Of a DNA stretch of 64,000 nt, positions 63,527 through 64,000 are shown piece by piece. The stretch lies in contig CANMVS010000001.1 of the NCBI GenBank assembly GCA_947501445.1, positions 62,001-126,000 of the forward strand, read 5' to 3'. How positions within the stretch are numbered: the first letter of the stretch is position 1; each line of letters begins with the position of its first letter. Under the pieces are notes generated by a model. The model was not told where the DNA came from, did no database searches, and was given only the letters and a program-made list of their open reading frames with translations. Source of the stretch: an uncultured Rhizobiaceae group bacterium. Its GTDB lineage: Bacteria > Pseudomonadota > Alphaproteobacteria > Rhizobiales > Rhizobiaceae. Position numbers and translations under genes: made by a program.

Positions 63527-64000
63527 AACTCACCAATTCCACAGTTACGCTGCATGAAATCGAGAATGTGAGCTACAATTGAATGTCTACAAGATACTAA
63601 GTAATTTATCAATATAAAAATTCAAGCCACATTCCATGTTACTTATATATATTACCATAATTTAATTTTTAAAACCCCCCTTGAAACATATTTCTCTCTG
63701 TACTAGCGAGATGGTTTGTGTACAAATGATCAAAATTAGCGTTATTTCAGTAAGAATATACGGGAAATGCGCCGAATTGTGGGAAAACATATATATGTCA
63801 TTGACGTCACTGTGAGTATTGATGGCGCGAATAAAAGTTCATTTCCCCTCAAATTTTTGCGTGTTTTGACACTATTTCTAGTGGAAAACCCGCATTTCAA
63901 AATCTATTTTGTTCATTGCAAACACAATTCGGGCATTGATTCGAGGTACTAACATTAGTGTTCACTGACAGCAGTGATGAGCAATTTTCGGGTAATTTAT
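63527..64000. promoter_or_regulatory. AT-rich region upstream of mucR
   Basis: About 470 bases without a convincing gene. Long AT stretches with many T-A steps (for example TTACTTATATATATTACC near 63640-63660) make it a probable MucR target. A 61-codon frame at 63767-63952 has no ribosome binding site or family features. Confidence 0.45.

Overview
The window looks like a chromosomal segment of an alphaproteobacterium, most likely of the order Hyphomicrobiales (Rhizobiales). The evidence is the gene order rpsB-tsf-pyrH-frr-uppS-cdsA-rseP-bamA-lpxD-fabZ-lpxA-lpxI-lpxB, an LpxI-type lipid A pathway, an EipB-like (DUF1849) envelope protein, a glnB-glnA pair and a MucR/Ros regulator. No species can be named from the sequence alone.

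Region 1 (1-6.7 kb): tail of a DUF72 protein, a stand-alone chorismate mutase, a cupin/Nnr pair, glnB-glnA behind a good sigma-54 promoter candidate, an exported alpha/beta hydrolase and an orphan gcvH. Region 2 (6.7-20.2 kb): one long minus-strand superoperon running from translation (S2, EF-Ts, UMP kinase, RRF) through undecaprenyl-PP and CDP-DAG synthesis, a site-2 protease and BamA to lipid A synthesis. Hairpins sit after rpsB, tsf and bamA. Region 3 (20.2-27.6 kb): phosphate permease, Nudix hydrolase, EipB-like protein, then a plus-strand trio (RidA-like, glycerophosphodiesterase, acyl-CoA N-acyltransferase-like), a divergent MerR/zinc-ribbon pair and a repeat-rich gap.

Region 4 (28.0-53.4 kb): a podovirus-like prophage, almost all on the minus strand. 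In transcription order it carries terminase, portal, scaffold, capsid, adaptor/tail-tube, tail hydrolases, tail fibre, cargo, endolysin, holin-like protein, spanins. No integrase, repressor or replication gene is visible, so it is defective or domesticated. Three places in it carry material foreign to the phage plan. (a) Between portal and terminase, 1.4 kb is bracketed by two diverged copies of the portal/terminase junction and holds two tiny genes whose products end a leader in Gly-Gly. (b) Between tail fibre and endolysin lie a glycosyltransferase, an FkbM-type methyltransferase and two tandem gene-plus-terminator cassettes encoding small peptides with a lasso-type leader motif. (c) Around 34.5-37.7 kb there are decayed genes, including a probable BECR-fold nuclease remnant.

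Region 5 (53.7-64 kb): PEP mutase-family lyase, PPOX-type flavoprotein, a membrane protein/hydrolase pair, AI-2E-family transporter, FUSC exporter, an exported caspase-like peptidase, a membrane ClpP-fold protein and MucR.

A roughly 100-bp two-hairpin repeat occurs five times in the same orientation, always between genes (4.8, 27.1, 51.0, 51.7 and 61.8 kb), inside and outside the prophage. The most novel material is the group of four candidate ribosomal-peptide precursors inside the prophage, none of which has recognisable maturation genes in the window.
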